The notes under the pieces were generated by a model that made no database searches, had not been told where the DNA came from, and worked only from the letters and a program-made list of their open reading frames with translations. From Serilophus lunatus (taxonomy: Eukaryota > Chordata > Aves > Passeriformes > Eurylaimidae), in the NCBI GenBank assembly GCA_013399895.1, contig VXBA01002681.1:1-64000 (forward strand): DNA of 64,000 bases, given 5' to 3'. Of the stretch, positions 50,745-60,669 are shown piece by piece (position 1 is the stretch's first letter; each line of letters opens with the position of its first letter). The position numbers and the translations under genes are program-made.

Positions 50745-51140
50745 CAGGAGGGAGATGGGCCTGCTCAGCCTCAGGAAGAGATGAGCGAGAGGGGACCTCA
50801 TCAATGTATACAAGTATTTGAAGGGGGGGGTGTCAGGGGATGGAGCCAGGCTCTGCCCAGTGGTGCCAAGAAACAGGAAAAGAAGCAATAGACAGAAACT
50901 GATGCACAGGAAGTTCCATCTGAATATGAGGAAGAACTTCTTTACTGTGTGGGTGACCTAGCATGGGAACAGATTGCCCAGGGAGGTTGTGGAGTCTCCC
51001 TCACTGGAGATATTCAAGAATTGCCAGGATGCAATTCTGTGCAAGGTGGTCTAGGAAGATCCTGCTTAAGTGGGAAGGTTGGATCAGATGACCCACTGAT
51101 GTCTCCTCCAACCTTCCTCACCTGTTCTGTGATCCTATGA
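50745..51140 (+). mobile_element. CR1 LINE, 3' portion
   Basis: The CR1 consensus order is clear: GGCCTGCTCAGCCTCAGGAA, GGGGACCTCATCAATGTATA, AAGAAACAGGAAAAGAAGCA, GAAGTTCCATCTGAATATGA, GAGGAAGAACTTCTTTACTG, GAACAGATTGCCCAGGGAGG, TTGTGGAGTCTCCCTCACTG and the tail TTCTGTGATCCTATGA. It is about 400 bp, 5'-truncated and points right. It covers the end of ORF2 and the 3' untranslated region; the short frames inside are broken. Confidence 0.95.
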
Positions 51141-54100
51141 ACACACAAACAGTTCACTCAGGCAATTTTTAATTTTACATATATACAATAAACTATGTCG
51201 TTTCTTTGTTATTTAAAACTGACTTTTAAAAGATGAAAAGTAAGTTACAATAAGCACTTTATTTCTAGTGAAAAAGTTTCACTGGTTTCACATAAATCCT
51301 TTTTTGCCTTCACTTTCAAAATGCCTTAAGACAAATACTACATGTATGGATGTTGGAATATTCAAGAAAAATCAGTAAAATTTTGAATTCATTAGCTCTC
51401 AGTTGATTAAATTAAAGATACTGATGACATAAAGTGTTCATCTCCTTTCAAAATGTCATGAATAGTGAGGGCTTAAAAGTATCAAGAAGTTAAGAAGCCT
51501 AGCAACCTTCACAAAAGTGTCTACCTTGTGCTTTGTGTTCTCCTCAACTACAACAAATTCACATTAAGGTGAGACAAGCTGTAGTTAAAAATTCATTTTA
51601 GGTTGCTACAGTACTAAAAGAAGAAATGCTACTCTTCTTCTCCGGGCAAATCACATACAAACCTGACGTGAGCTTAGAGAAAAGTTAACAGTTGAAAACT
51701 AACCAGTCTTCAGGATATTGACAACAATTATAATAATAATAATTTGTTTTACAGTCGGATCAATTCTTCAATTTATTTTATCACACATTTATATAGATGA
51801 TTCAGCTAGTAAAGAGAAGGGAGTGTGACGACTGAACAGCAACGAGGAGAGTGAAAGTTTCTTTCAGTGTCATTTCATGCTGTACTGCAGTAACAAATCA
51901 ACTATAATGTAGTGAACACAATTTCACTACAAGTTACATGAAATTAAATTATCAGACTGTTGCTACGGGATGAGAGTACACATAAGGGCAGCTACTGTAC
52001 CTCTACTAATGCTTGATAACTTGTTAAATTGTGCTAATTTAACAGTGGATCTAAGTCTTGAGAAAAGAATTTGAAAAGAATTGGTCTTAATTATCACAAT
52101 AGAACCAAAAGTAAAGCACTTCACCTTTTCATAGCATGCTGATATTATAAGTCATTTCAATGTCTTTTGCTTAAGGCTGGAGGAAAATGCTACTAAATCT
52201 TTACTCAACTCATAGAAACCTTTCTGTAACCAGAAGTATGAAAGCACCTGACCTATCTGAATAGTAATTGCCTCTTAGTGTGATGCTGGCTGGCAAGGCA
52301 GGGTGTGTTTATCTTGGGGCAAGATGACAAGAGACTCTGAAGGCCAATGACTGCATAATTAAAGGCATTGCAAGAACATGGAGAGATATGGTAAGTATTA
52401 ACATTTCCAGGAAACTAAGGGCTACAAAACAAAGATATGAACCACATTTTGGTTTGTTTCTGAAGCACTTTTTTGATTGTTAAATGTAGGCGGGGTTAGC
52501 ACAGGCAGAGAGAGATGCATTAAGACGGGAGACAAGCACTTAAACACCATAAAGAAAGAATAAAGTCTGATGCTGTAATTATAAAATCTTCAGAGAAGAA
52601 TAATTCTGAAGACCTATGGCTTCTGAGAACAGAAACATTTCTCTAAGCAATAGGAGAAGGTGTTACAGAAGGCACATATTGTGCTTGCTTGGAGTCAGGG
52701 AATTCAGAAGAAACTAAAAATAGCCTGGTCTTTCCATTCTTAATCTTTAAGATTAATTTAGAATTGGATATATATATACATTGCAGAAAAAAAATGGCAC
52801 AGGAATCTATGCTACCACAGGAAGAAATTTGATTTCAAATCAGAGGAAGGAATTTTGCTTTGAATTAGTCTGGTGAGGAAGAAGAGCAGAGCAGATCCAC
52901 AGAGACTGGTTTAAACTGGTGCAATATGGATTTTCTTAGGTGATGTTGTGAGTTGAGCCTTCTGGCAAGATTTGAGAAATGTTTTTCCCCTGTTTTACGA
53001 CTGAATTATATTAGCAAACAGATTGTAATGGAAATGAAAATAAATTCTTTATCTGCGGCAGTGTCAATATGTTACATTGAAAAATAAATTATGTTCTCTA
53101 TGAGCTTTTATTATTCTCTAATATTTTATCCTATCCCTTCATTAGTGTAGTAATCTCCTCCTGCATTAATCTCCCTTATTTTCACTTGCATATAGAAATG
53201 GGAATGTATAAAGAGAAAATGTGAGATTTTATTGGGTTAGTTTGCCTGAATACATTTGTTATTGGTATCAAATATTACATGAGAGGAACTCAAAGGCTTT
53301 TTGTTACATTGTCCATAAGTATGCTGTTTCTATGCTCTTTTTTATTGGTAAACACATTCCAAATACTCTGCTTTGGAGAAGCTTCCTTTAGTATGTTATG
53401 TGCAACGTAGTTAAATTAATTTTTCAGGGTAAACAGACTTTGTCACTTAGGATTTTGACCTGAGACAGGACCATCAACAAAATCATGATGTAAAACACCT
53501 CTCTGAACTAGGCAGAGAAAAAGGGGAAACACTGCTCATCTTAGATGTATTTATTCACTTGCTTTCTCTATGGTAGCATCTTAATATGTATAAGACATGG
53601 AAAAGGACATCTGTAAAGGCACTGAACTTTCGAGCAACCTGTACAACTTCAGCTATGCAAAAATTTATCTGGAAAACTGAAGCAAGTGGTTTTCAGAACT
53701 GAGTCTAGACTAAATGTTTCACCCTCTTCACATACACCAGTTATGCACTAGAACAACTGCAGTGACTGTCCACCAACTTTAACAAAGTTAATATTGATTT
53801 AATAGTTCTGGACATAAGAGGCAACTAGAGCCATTGGGGTAAATTATGGATCAAAGCTTTGTTGGATATGAAATAAATCCACACGTCAAAGCCAAAAGCT
53901 TAACAATTACAGATTGGATGACACATCAGGAAATGAAACTATAACTCTCATCAGTTCCAAGAAAAAGGCCTTTAAATCCTGGATAAAAGGAGTTATCTTA
54001 TAAGTATTCTTGGCAACTAGTCCCTTCTCATCATTACAGGTCAGTTAATGGAAGGGAGGTGCTCATACCTCCAGAACTACTATTTTGCAGAAATGAAATA

Positions 54101-54280
54101 TCAAAATTTCTTTAGCTGTTCTTGCCTAATTTTCATATGGAAGGGAAGAATCATATGTCATAGTGAAAGTCAGAGGGAGGACAGAAAGCTCAAAAGAAAA
54201 AAATTACCTTGGAAAACCATGTGAAAGCTTCTGAAAACAACTATTTCTGTGCATTTTCAGTAGAATTCAGATAACACAAG
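51141..54280. other. Non-coding stretch, nothing recognised
   Basis: AT-rich with no frame above about 60 codons. A short (TAA) run lies near 51729-51741. Confidence 0.5.
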
Positions 54281-54284
54281 GGCA

Positions 54285-54930
54285 CAACATGTGATTTATA
54301 CCACCATATCATTGTGCTTCAACTCTAAAGAGGTTGTGGAGCTGCTAATGCTGTGCACCCTCTTCAATGCCCTAGGGATCTTGAACTCCATCACTTCATG
54401 GTCACTGCAGCCTAGCCTTCTCTTGAGCTTCTCATCCCTCAACAGGCCCTCCTTGCTGGTGAGAGCAAAGTCCAGCATAGCACTTCTCCTTGTTGAAACC
54501 TCAATCACTTGGAGAAGGAAGTTGTCACGTTCCGGGAGCTTCCTGCCTATTCCCTGCTGTGTTGTCTCTACAACAGATATCAGGATGCTTGAAGTTCCCC
54601 ATCAGGATCAGGTCTGTGAATATGGGGCTGCTGCCATATGTTTGGAGAGGGTCTGGTTCATTCAGTCTTCCTGGTCAGGTGACCCATAGCAGACACCCAC
54701 TATAATGTCACCTGTCCCTGCCCACCTGTCAGTCCTGATCAGAGAACTCTGAGTCAGTTCCTCATCCATCCCCAAGTGGAGCTCTGTGCGCTCCAGCTGT
54801 TCATTGATACAGAGGGTGACACCTCCTCCTCTTCTCCATCTGTCCTTCCCGAAAATCTTGTATCTTTCCACTCTAACAGAGTCTGTGATGCCAAGAATAT
54901 CACATCCATGCAGACATGTGCACATCTCTA
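54285..54930 (-). pseudogene. CR1 ORF2 endonuclease fragment, broken
   Basis: CR1 LINEs encode a protein with an apurinic-type endonuclease followed by reverse transcriptase; the endonuclease nicks target DNA. On the minus strand this copy shows, in order, DILGIT, GKDRWRRGGGVTLCI, GDIIVGVCYGSPDQED (frame 54662-54925) and then, after at least one frameshift, STRRSAMLDFALTSKEG and LGCSDHEVMEF (frame 54296-54508). The SDH motif with the catalytic histidine survives at 54398-54406. The GDFN catalytic motif is changed to GNFK (54588-54602). About 17 residues are missing after DILGIT. No reverse transcriptase follows. It is a dead fragment. The shape matches the endonuclease domain only. Confidence 0.9.
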
Positions 54931-55397
54931 ACTACTCTTATTTATTCCCTGTGTTGTATGCACATGACAGAAGCATTTGAATTGAGCTTCTGAGGATGCC
55001 AAATTACTGGTTGGAGTGACTGGAATTCCTTTGTGTTGCTTTTCTGGTGTTCTTCTGCTCGCTTGTAGTCCCTTTCCTGTCTCTGGGCATTTTTTGCTGG
55101 TCCATGCATCAAACTTGTTAGGAGTGGGATGGATTGAGACTCCTCTCCCCAAATGTGTTTTAAATAACAAAACAAAACCACATCTCTTGGCATTATTCTT
55201 AAGAAAGGAGACATCAATACTGAGTTGTGCTAGTCAATGTCTTGAAAATTATCGGCTTAAAATCTAGTGTTGATCCTCTGTTATATTTTGGAAATAATTT
55301 TTGTTTTCATTAACATTTTATGATTTCAAGACAAAATATCTCATCAGATCCTATTTAGTTGCTATTTTTTAGTGAACACGACCGTTTTGTCTTGTAC
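54931..55397. other. Non-coding stretch next to CR1, unassigned
   Basis: Two minus-strand frames (54928-55170 and 54942-55217) overlap here. The sequence might be an upstream part of the same CR1 insertion, since it adjoins the 5' side of the endonuclease fragment, but I cannot match it to CR1 with confidence. Confidence 0.3.
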
Positions 55398-55760
55398 AAA
55401 AGGTTAACAGTCAGAAAGATTCATTTCTTCTTTCCCAGAAAAAACATTGTAATTAAGTTCTTAGTGAAACAGATGGACGGTCCTACCCACAAAATAGAGG
55501 TATTTATGCAAATATCACTGAACTAATTGATGCTCAGTTACATCAAAAAGAAGTGCATAAGATGCTTTCATGGTGTCAACATTTCTGACTACGGTTTACT
55601 ATGTTAATGATTTCTTACAGTGAGCCATTATCCTAAGGGAGAACCAAACCTGTAACTCTTGGACGCAGTTTATTTTCCCGATCAATGCTGTTGAAAGAAA
55701 AGAAAATGCATTATGTTAGCATAACAGTAAATGGCACATCCATAGAAAAGTGTAAATCAA
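55398..55760 (+). repeat. Diverged direct repeat, copy A (possible old exon)
   Basis: This is homologous to 57016-57341. Anchors at a constant distance of 1617-1618 bp include AAAGG (55399/57016), GAAACAGATGGAC (55466/57084), AAATATCACTG (55510/57127), AAGAT (55559/57176) and GCCATT (55624/57241). After 10 and about 29 bp are lost from copy B, TTTATTTT (55669/57276), GGCACAT (55733/57311) and GTAAATCA (55752/57333) continue the match. In one plus frame both copies read NITELID, with Gln-Lys and Leu residues shared downstream. A pyrimidine tract ending in CCCAG precedes the conserved core. The frame has stops about 14 codons before the GAAACAG block's end and soon after the core, so an intact gene is not shown. 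Function unknown. Confidence 0.75.
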
Positions 55761-57015
55761 GCTTGCTTGGACTTAGTTTCATAAAGTCACATTAAAACCA
55801 AAAAAAATCCAGTTTCTTAGGATCCTCTGCATTGTATAATTTTAGAAATAATATAAATTTAAATATTATTTATTCATAATTAATTACTAGTCAGTTAATT
55901 TCTAGCTCCCAAGGAAAGAGCCAGACATGAACACCTCATTAATTTCAGTTAACCAACAGCAAAATATTCAGAAGGATCATGTGCTTTAAGCCTTTTTTAT
56001 TAGAGACTTTTACCAGACTACTGTGCAAAAAACCCATTCGAATGGTAGGACAGTTCACATTTTCCACAACCTTTAAGGCTAGAACCCTTAAAAGCAGCTG
56101 TAAAAAAGAACATTCATGTTTTGCAAAATACTGATGAGATCCATATCAGTATTCCTTTGGTATTAGTAGTTCCCCTGTAGTTATAGAAATCTTATCTGTA
56201 AAACCCTAAAAATACAAACCAGCATGGGTCTAATCCATAAATCTATAACTTGAAATTAACTCTGTTCCCTTAACTGCTCACCTGGAGTCACGATACAGCT
56301 GATGAATTCACCAAGAGTTTGTGAAGTAGAGAGGGAGGACACTGTCTGTGTCTGAACAGTTGCTCATATGCAATCATTAAGCCTGAGTAGGACATAAATA
56401 TCAGATATCATTGACTTGAATAAATGCTGTATTACATCAGAGTGGAAGAGAGTCTTCACAAGAAACTGAGACTTTTGCAGGTCTCTGTCAGTGTTGAAGA
56501 GGCAGGACAAAGAACAGACTTGAAAAGGAGGTGAAAAATCATGGGCTTTTGTTTGAAGACAAGAGGCAAAATAGAGTGTCAGATTGACCCTTGACAGCAT
56601 GGGAGGTTGGTGCATTATCAACAAGTGAAACAGCAGGGCAGGACTCAAAGATTCTGATTTGTCCAGAATATCTCTAAGTCCAGTAGGATATCGAGAAATA
56701 TCCTATCTAGGTGATCAAAAATGTTTGCTTTTTCTCTTTCTTGTTTTGCCCAGGAGAAAACTAGGTGCCACAAAACTGATTTCAGTCCAACACTACTCAG
56801 TGCAACCTAATTATAATGTTCGTTATTTTATTGTGAATTTTTTGTTGCTATTTTAACTGTTCTTTCCATCTGGCACACTGACATGTAAAAAATGCCACAG
56901 GATTATTTTTTTTCATTTTTGTAATTGTTTCTCATATGTCTTACAGATGCTGCTTTCCCTTTTTACTGTTTCTTATATAGGAAAATTATAAACATGGCTT
57001 CTCTTATCTCCTGGG
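55761..57015. other. Spacer between the two diverged repeats
   Basis: No clear match to the sequence after copy B, so the duplication, if it was 1.6 kb long, is recognisable only over about 350 bp. Short AT-rich inverted words lie near 55850-55875. Frames of 94 codons (56364-56648 minus) and less are unrecognised. Confidence 0.5.
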
Positions 57016-57341
57016 AAAGGTTAGGAATAAATAAATCTAATTCCTTTACTTCTAACAGAATCATTATAACTTCCATTATTACTGAAACAGATGGACAATT
57101 GCACCAAATAAATGAAATATTGGTGTAAATATCACTGAGCTGATTGACATTTATCTGAATCAAAAGAGGGAAAACAAGATACTTACATGTTGTTGACAGC
57201 TGTGAGTATCATTTGCAGCATTAACAACTCCTTGCACTAAGCCATTGTCATGGGCCCAAAGCTTCTGGAATCTAATTTATTTTCTTGATCAGTGAGACAA
57301 ATGCAAAGATGGCACATGGGGATGGTTGTGTAGTAAATCAT
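57016..57341 (+). repeat. Diverged direct repeat, copy B (possible old exon)
   Basis: Partner of 55398-55760, anchored as listed for copy A. In the best 52-bp block after AAATATCACTG, 32 positions agree by hand count (about 62 %). Within NITELID the three differences are all silent third-position changes (GAA/GAG, CTA/CTG, GAT/GAC). Over 22 aligned codons I count about 7, 3 and 10 differences at first, second and third positions, a coding-like pattern but a small sample. A one-base deletion and an in-frame TGA just upstream break the frame here. A pyrimidine-rich tract ending AACAG precedes the block. Identity of the parent gene or repeat is unknown. Confidence 0.75.
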
Positions 57342-58670
57342 ATATCTATGGCAATAAAACGTAGACAAATGGAAATATTCTTTTTTTTTCCTGAGGAGAA
57401 GGTTTTAATTTTTCAACTGTTCTTAGTTCTGTAAGAGCAAATATTATTCTTTAAAGATTTTTTCTGACATTTCATCCTCTAGAGAAAAATACAAGATTCT
57501 ATCTATTTTCCATCTGTAAAATCTGACAGGTCTTTGAAATTTCCCAGAAGATTTAACTCATTACTACTGAGAATGGGATTTATTATTTTTGGAGAAAATA
57601 TACAACAATTTCACTGAATCCACAGTCATGAGGACAGATTTCCTTCTTGAAGCTGAATAACAAGTATGTTACATCATACTACTAGAGATAAAGCGTAAAA
57701 CCTGGATGTTCTACTTTTTTTCCCTGATAGTATATATGGATAAACCCAATATCTGTTGGGGTGAGACAAGTATCCTTCAAATCTCTGTAAAAAAATTAAA
57801 GTATTCTTACACTCTAGATCTTCAAAGCTCTTATTTAATGCAACATCTCCCAGCATAGGAATCTCTCCAAGCTCACTCAATCAAAAGCAAATATGGTGGG
57901 TTCTAGAAATTGACCTAATAATTATTTAATTAATAGGAACTTTTCACATGAGATTTGCTTTATTACTTGATCCTAAAACTCTTTAAGAACAGCACTTTTA
58001 TTTTGAACATCGGGTCACTTTTTGTTTTTAAGTCATTAGATTAAGGGCTTGAAAATATTCACATGTCAAATTTTAACAGCCTAGAATAAAGCCATCTAGA
58101 AAACGTACAGATTTTTTCCCCCTTAACTGCCTCCAGAAATCTAAATCTTTGAGCACTATATAGCAGTTCAAGCTATAAACAGTTTACATATTTCAAATGC
58201 ACACTGACTATTACATTTCCTTTTTCAGTCCCAATACAAAAACTCCTTTCCTTTCACTTTTCACATGTTGGGTTTTTAAAAGAATCAGTGACAGAAACAA
58301 AGAACAGCCGGTGGATGCAGTGCTGACTCAAGTAGTCTCTGATAGCTTTCTAACAGATAACACATCTTGGTACACTGCACAGGCACATTCAGACAGATAA
58401 TGAGCAATTCTAATTCAAAAAGTGTTTGAACATAATGTTTCTGTCTTGCTGCCTGATCTTTCAACTTCTGTTTCTTAGCAGTGTTAATTCTATTATAGTC
58501 CATTGATTCTCACAAAATAAGTTTTTCTCAGGCTGTGTTATATAAGTTTTTGCTCATGAGGTTTTTGGGTTTGTATTTTGTGGTTTGGTTGTTTTTTTCC
58601 CCCTCTCATGCTGCTGTATCATTGAAAAATGGAGCAGAGGAAGAGTATAATACAATTTTTTCTTCACAGA
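57342..58670. other. Non-coding stretch, nothing recognised
   Basis: AT-rich DNA with frames under 75 codons, ending at the ERVK-like LTR. Confidence 0.5.
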
Positions 58671-58813
58671 TGTCATGATTTAACCCTAGCCAGTAGCCAA
58701 GCCCCATGCAGCTGCTCAGTCACTCTCCCACGAGAAGAATGGGAGAGAAAATTGGAAGGGTAAAAGCTGGGAAAAATGGAAAAATCTCAACTCATGGGTT
58801 GAGTTAAAGACAT

Positions 58814-58819
58814 TTTAAT
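58814..58819 (-). promoter_or_regulatory. LTR variant poly(A) signal ATTAAA
   Basis: The plus strand reads TTTAAT, giving ATTAAA on the LTR strand, downstream of the TATA element at a typical distance. Confidence 0.5.
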
Positions 58820-58995
58820 AGCGAAAGCAAGAGCTATACACACGAGCAAAGCAAAGCAAGGGAGTTCTTCCAAAGAACAGGGAGGTGTTTGGCCACCTCT
58901 CCGAGAGCAGGTCCCCGTCACACATAACTGGGACTTGGGAAGACAAACAGCATCACTTCGAATGTCTCCCCCCTTCCTCTTTTTTTTTCTCCTCA

Positions 58996-59004
58996 CTTTA
59001 TATA
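58996..59004 (-). promoter_or_regulatory. LTR TATA box TATATAAAG
   Basis: The complement of CTTTATATA is a strong TATA match in the middle of the LTR. The relative at 62-630 has the decayed TATAAAG at the matching place (369-375). Confidence 0.65.
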
Positions 59005-59270
59005 CTGAGCACGATGTCATATTGGACTCTTTGGTCAGTTTGGATCATCTGTCCTCGCTGCGTCTCCTCACAACTTCCCATACCCTCCCAACCTCCTTGA
59101 CAGCGTGGCACTAGGAAAAGCAGAAAAGGCCTTGGTTCTGTATAAGCCCTGCTCAACAATAACGAAAACATCTCTGTGTTACCAACCCTGTGCTCAGCAC
59201 GAATCCAAAACACAGCCCCATACAAGCCCCTATGAAGAAGCTTAACTCTGCCCCAGCCAAAACCAGTACA

Positions 59271-60355
59271 GTAGGTGAGACTGGCACTCAGAATTTGTCA
59301 GTCTCAGAATATGAAATGAAAATCTGAGGAAGAAAAATATTCCCATGACATTGAAAACATTAGGACACGTGTTACTGCTGAATACTCACAAGAATAGAAG
59401 AACTTTGTCTGTCTGGGAAGTGGAAGTTCTCTTCTCCTTGCATTCTTCAATTAATTTTCTCCAGTTGCCAAAAAAGGTGAAAAAAGTTATATTAAAGCAG
59501 TGGAGATTTCAAGTTGCCAGAACATTGGGAGGTATTCAGAGAAATAAGAATCATCTCAGACGATGGAGTCAGCAGGAGGAATAGGGAAAATAATCTCCTG
59601 GGTTGAAGGCTTGAAAGTTTAAATTTAAAGAATGCACAAATTTAAACAAAATTATGTGAATATTAGTTAATACATATATATGTCAAAACAACACCTCACT
59701 CACAGATTTCTGTGTTAACTTATTGCCCTTCATCTCTCTCTCCTTTACAAGATGCTTTGAGCAGAGAGGGTCTTGCTGCTGAGTGAACTTTGCAGAGAGA
59801 TGATTTCCTGCTGTCTTTTTGATCAGCTCCATAGTTCCTGACTGTCAAAATGTGTGCAACTGGCTTGTGATCCTATGATTAAGGATGCTGCTGCACCCTT
59901 CACCAAGGGTCCCACCATTCTGACATACTTATTGCTTCTGTTGATAAGACCATCAAGTGACCCCCATATTTATGTATCCGTTAGTTTATCCACAGGTGTC
60001 ATTAATAATTTCAACATAATTGCTTGAGACAGTTCCAGCCAGCTGACACATAATGGGCCATGGATGTAAACATTTTCTTGTGGTACTGCATAATACTTTA
60101 CTGTTAGTAAAGAAAGAACATTGCCATAGATATTTGATTCAAAACTATTCTGCAGAATTATTTTTGAAGATCTACAATGCTATGGAGCTTCAGAATTTTC
60201 TGCAATGTAACTAAAGAAAGAAATCCCCATGTGAATAGTGGAGGCTTCTTTCCTATTTGGTGAACAAATACTACTAATAACACTTTTATGAAGGTATTTC
60301 TTTGTGTAACAACCAGCATTAATTTGTCAATGCTTAGTTATGGACCTAGGGGGCA
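59271..60355. other. Non-coding stretch, nothing recognised
   Basis: AT-rich DNA between the LTR and the CR1 pair. The frame at 59345-59584 (79 codons) is unrecognised. Confidence 0.5.
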
Positions 60356-60590
60356 TTACAAAAGGCAATGGGCAGAAACTGATGCACAAGAGGTTCTACC
60401 TGAACATGAGGAAGAACTTTACTATGCAGGTGATCAAGCACTGGAACAGATTGTTCAGAGAGGCTGTGGAGTCTCCCTCACTGGATATATTCAAGAACTG
60501 TCTGGACACAGTTATGTGCTATGTGCTCTAGGAGGGTCTAGATGGTCTTCAGAGGTCCCTTCCAACCCCAAAAATTCTGTGATTCTGTGA
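60356..60590 (+). mobile_element. CR1 LINE, 3' end, first of two
   Basis: CAAAAGGCAATGGGCAGAAA, GAGGTTCTACCTGAACATGA, AGCACTGGAACAGATTGTTC, GTGGAGTCTCCCTCACTGGA, AGAGGTCCCTTCCAACCCCA and the tail ATTCTGTGATTCTGTGA follow CR1 order. It is 5'-truncated and points right. Confidence 0.95.
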
Positions 60591-60669
60591 CCCTGCTTTT
60601 GGCAGAGAAGTTGGGCCAGGTGACCCTCTGTGGTCCCTTCCAACCTTATCCATTTTGTGATTCTGTGAT
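60591..60669 (+). mobile_element. CR1 LINE, 3' end, second of two
   Basis: Directly after the first tail comes CCCTGCTTTTGGCAGAGAAG, then CCAGGTGACC, TGGTCCCTTCCAACC and a second tail TTTTGTGATTCTGTGAT. The text differs enough from the first copy to be another CR1 subfamily. Only about 79 bp are present. Confidence 0.85.

Larger units (their letters stand above)
58671..59270 (-). mobile_element. Complete ERVK-like solo LTR
   Basis: This is a 600-bp LTR on the minus strand. It starts at 59270 with TGTACTGGTTTTGGCTGGGG and ends at 58671 with AGGGTTAAATCATGACA, giving canonical TG...CA ends. In its own direction TATATAAAG lies 266 bp from the start (complement of 58996-59004) and ATTAAA about 450 bp from it (complement of 58814-58819), which gives sensible U3, R and U5 sizes. 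It shares its blocks with 62-630 and 710-835. No internal retroviral sequence adjoins it. No clear target-site duplication is visible (CACAGA before, GTAGGT after). Class II is inferred from the primer-site remnant at 680-705 and remembered bird relatives. Confidence 0.9.

Noticed and set aside
57537..57580. Possible third copy of the diverged direct repeat (TTTCCCAGAAG, AACTCATTACTACTGAG)
   Set aside because: Only two short words fit and the spacing does not match the other copies.
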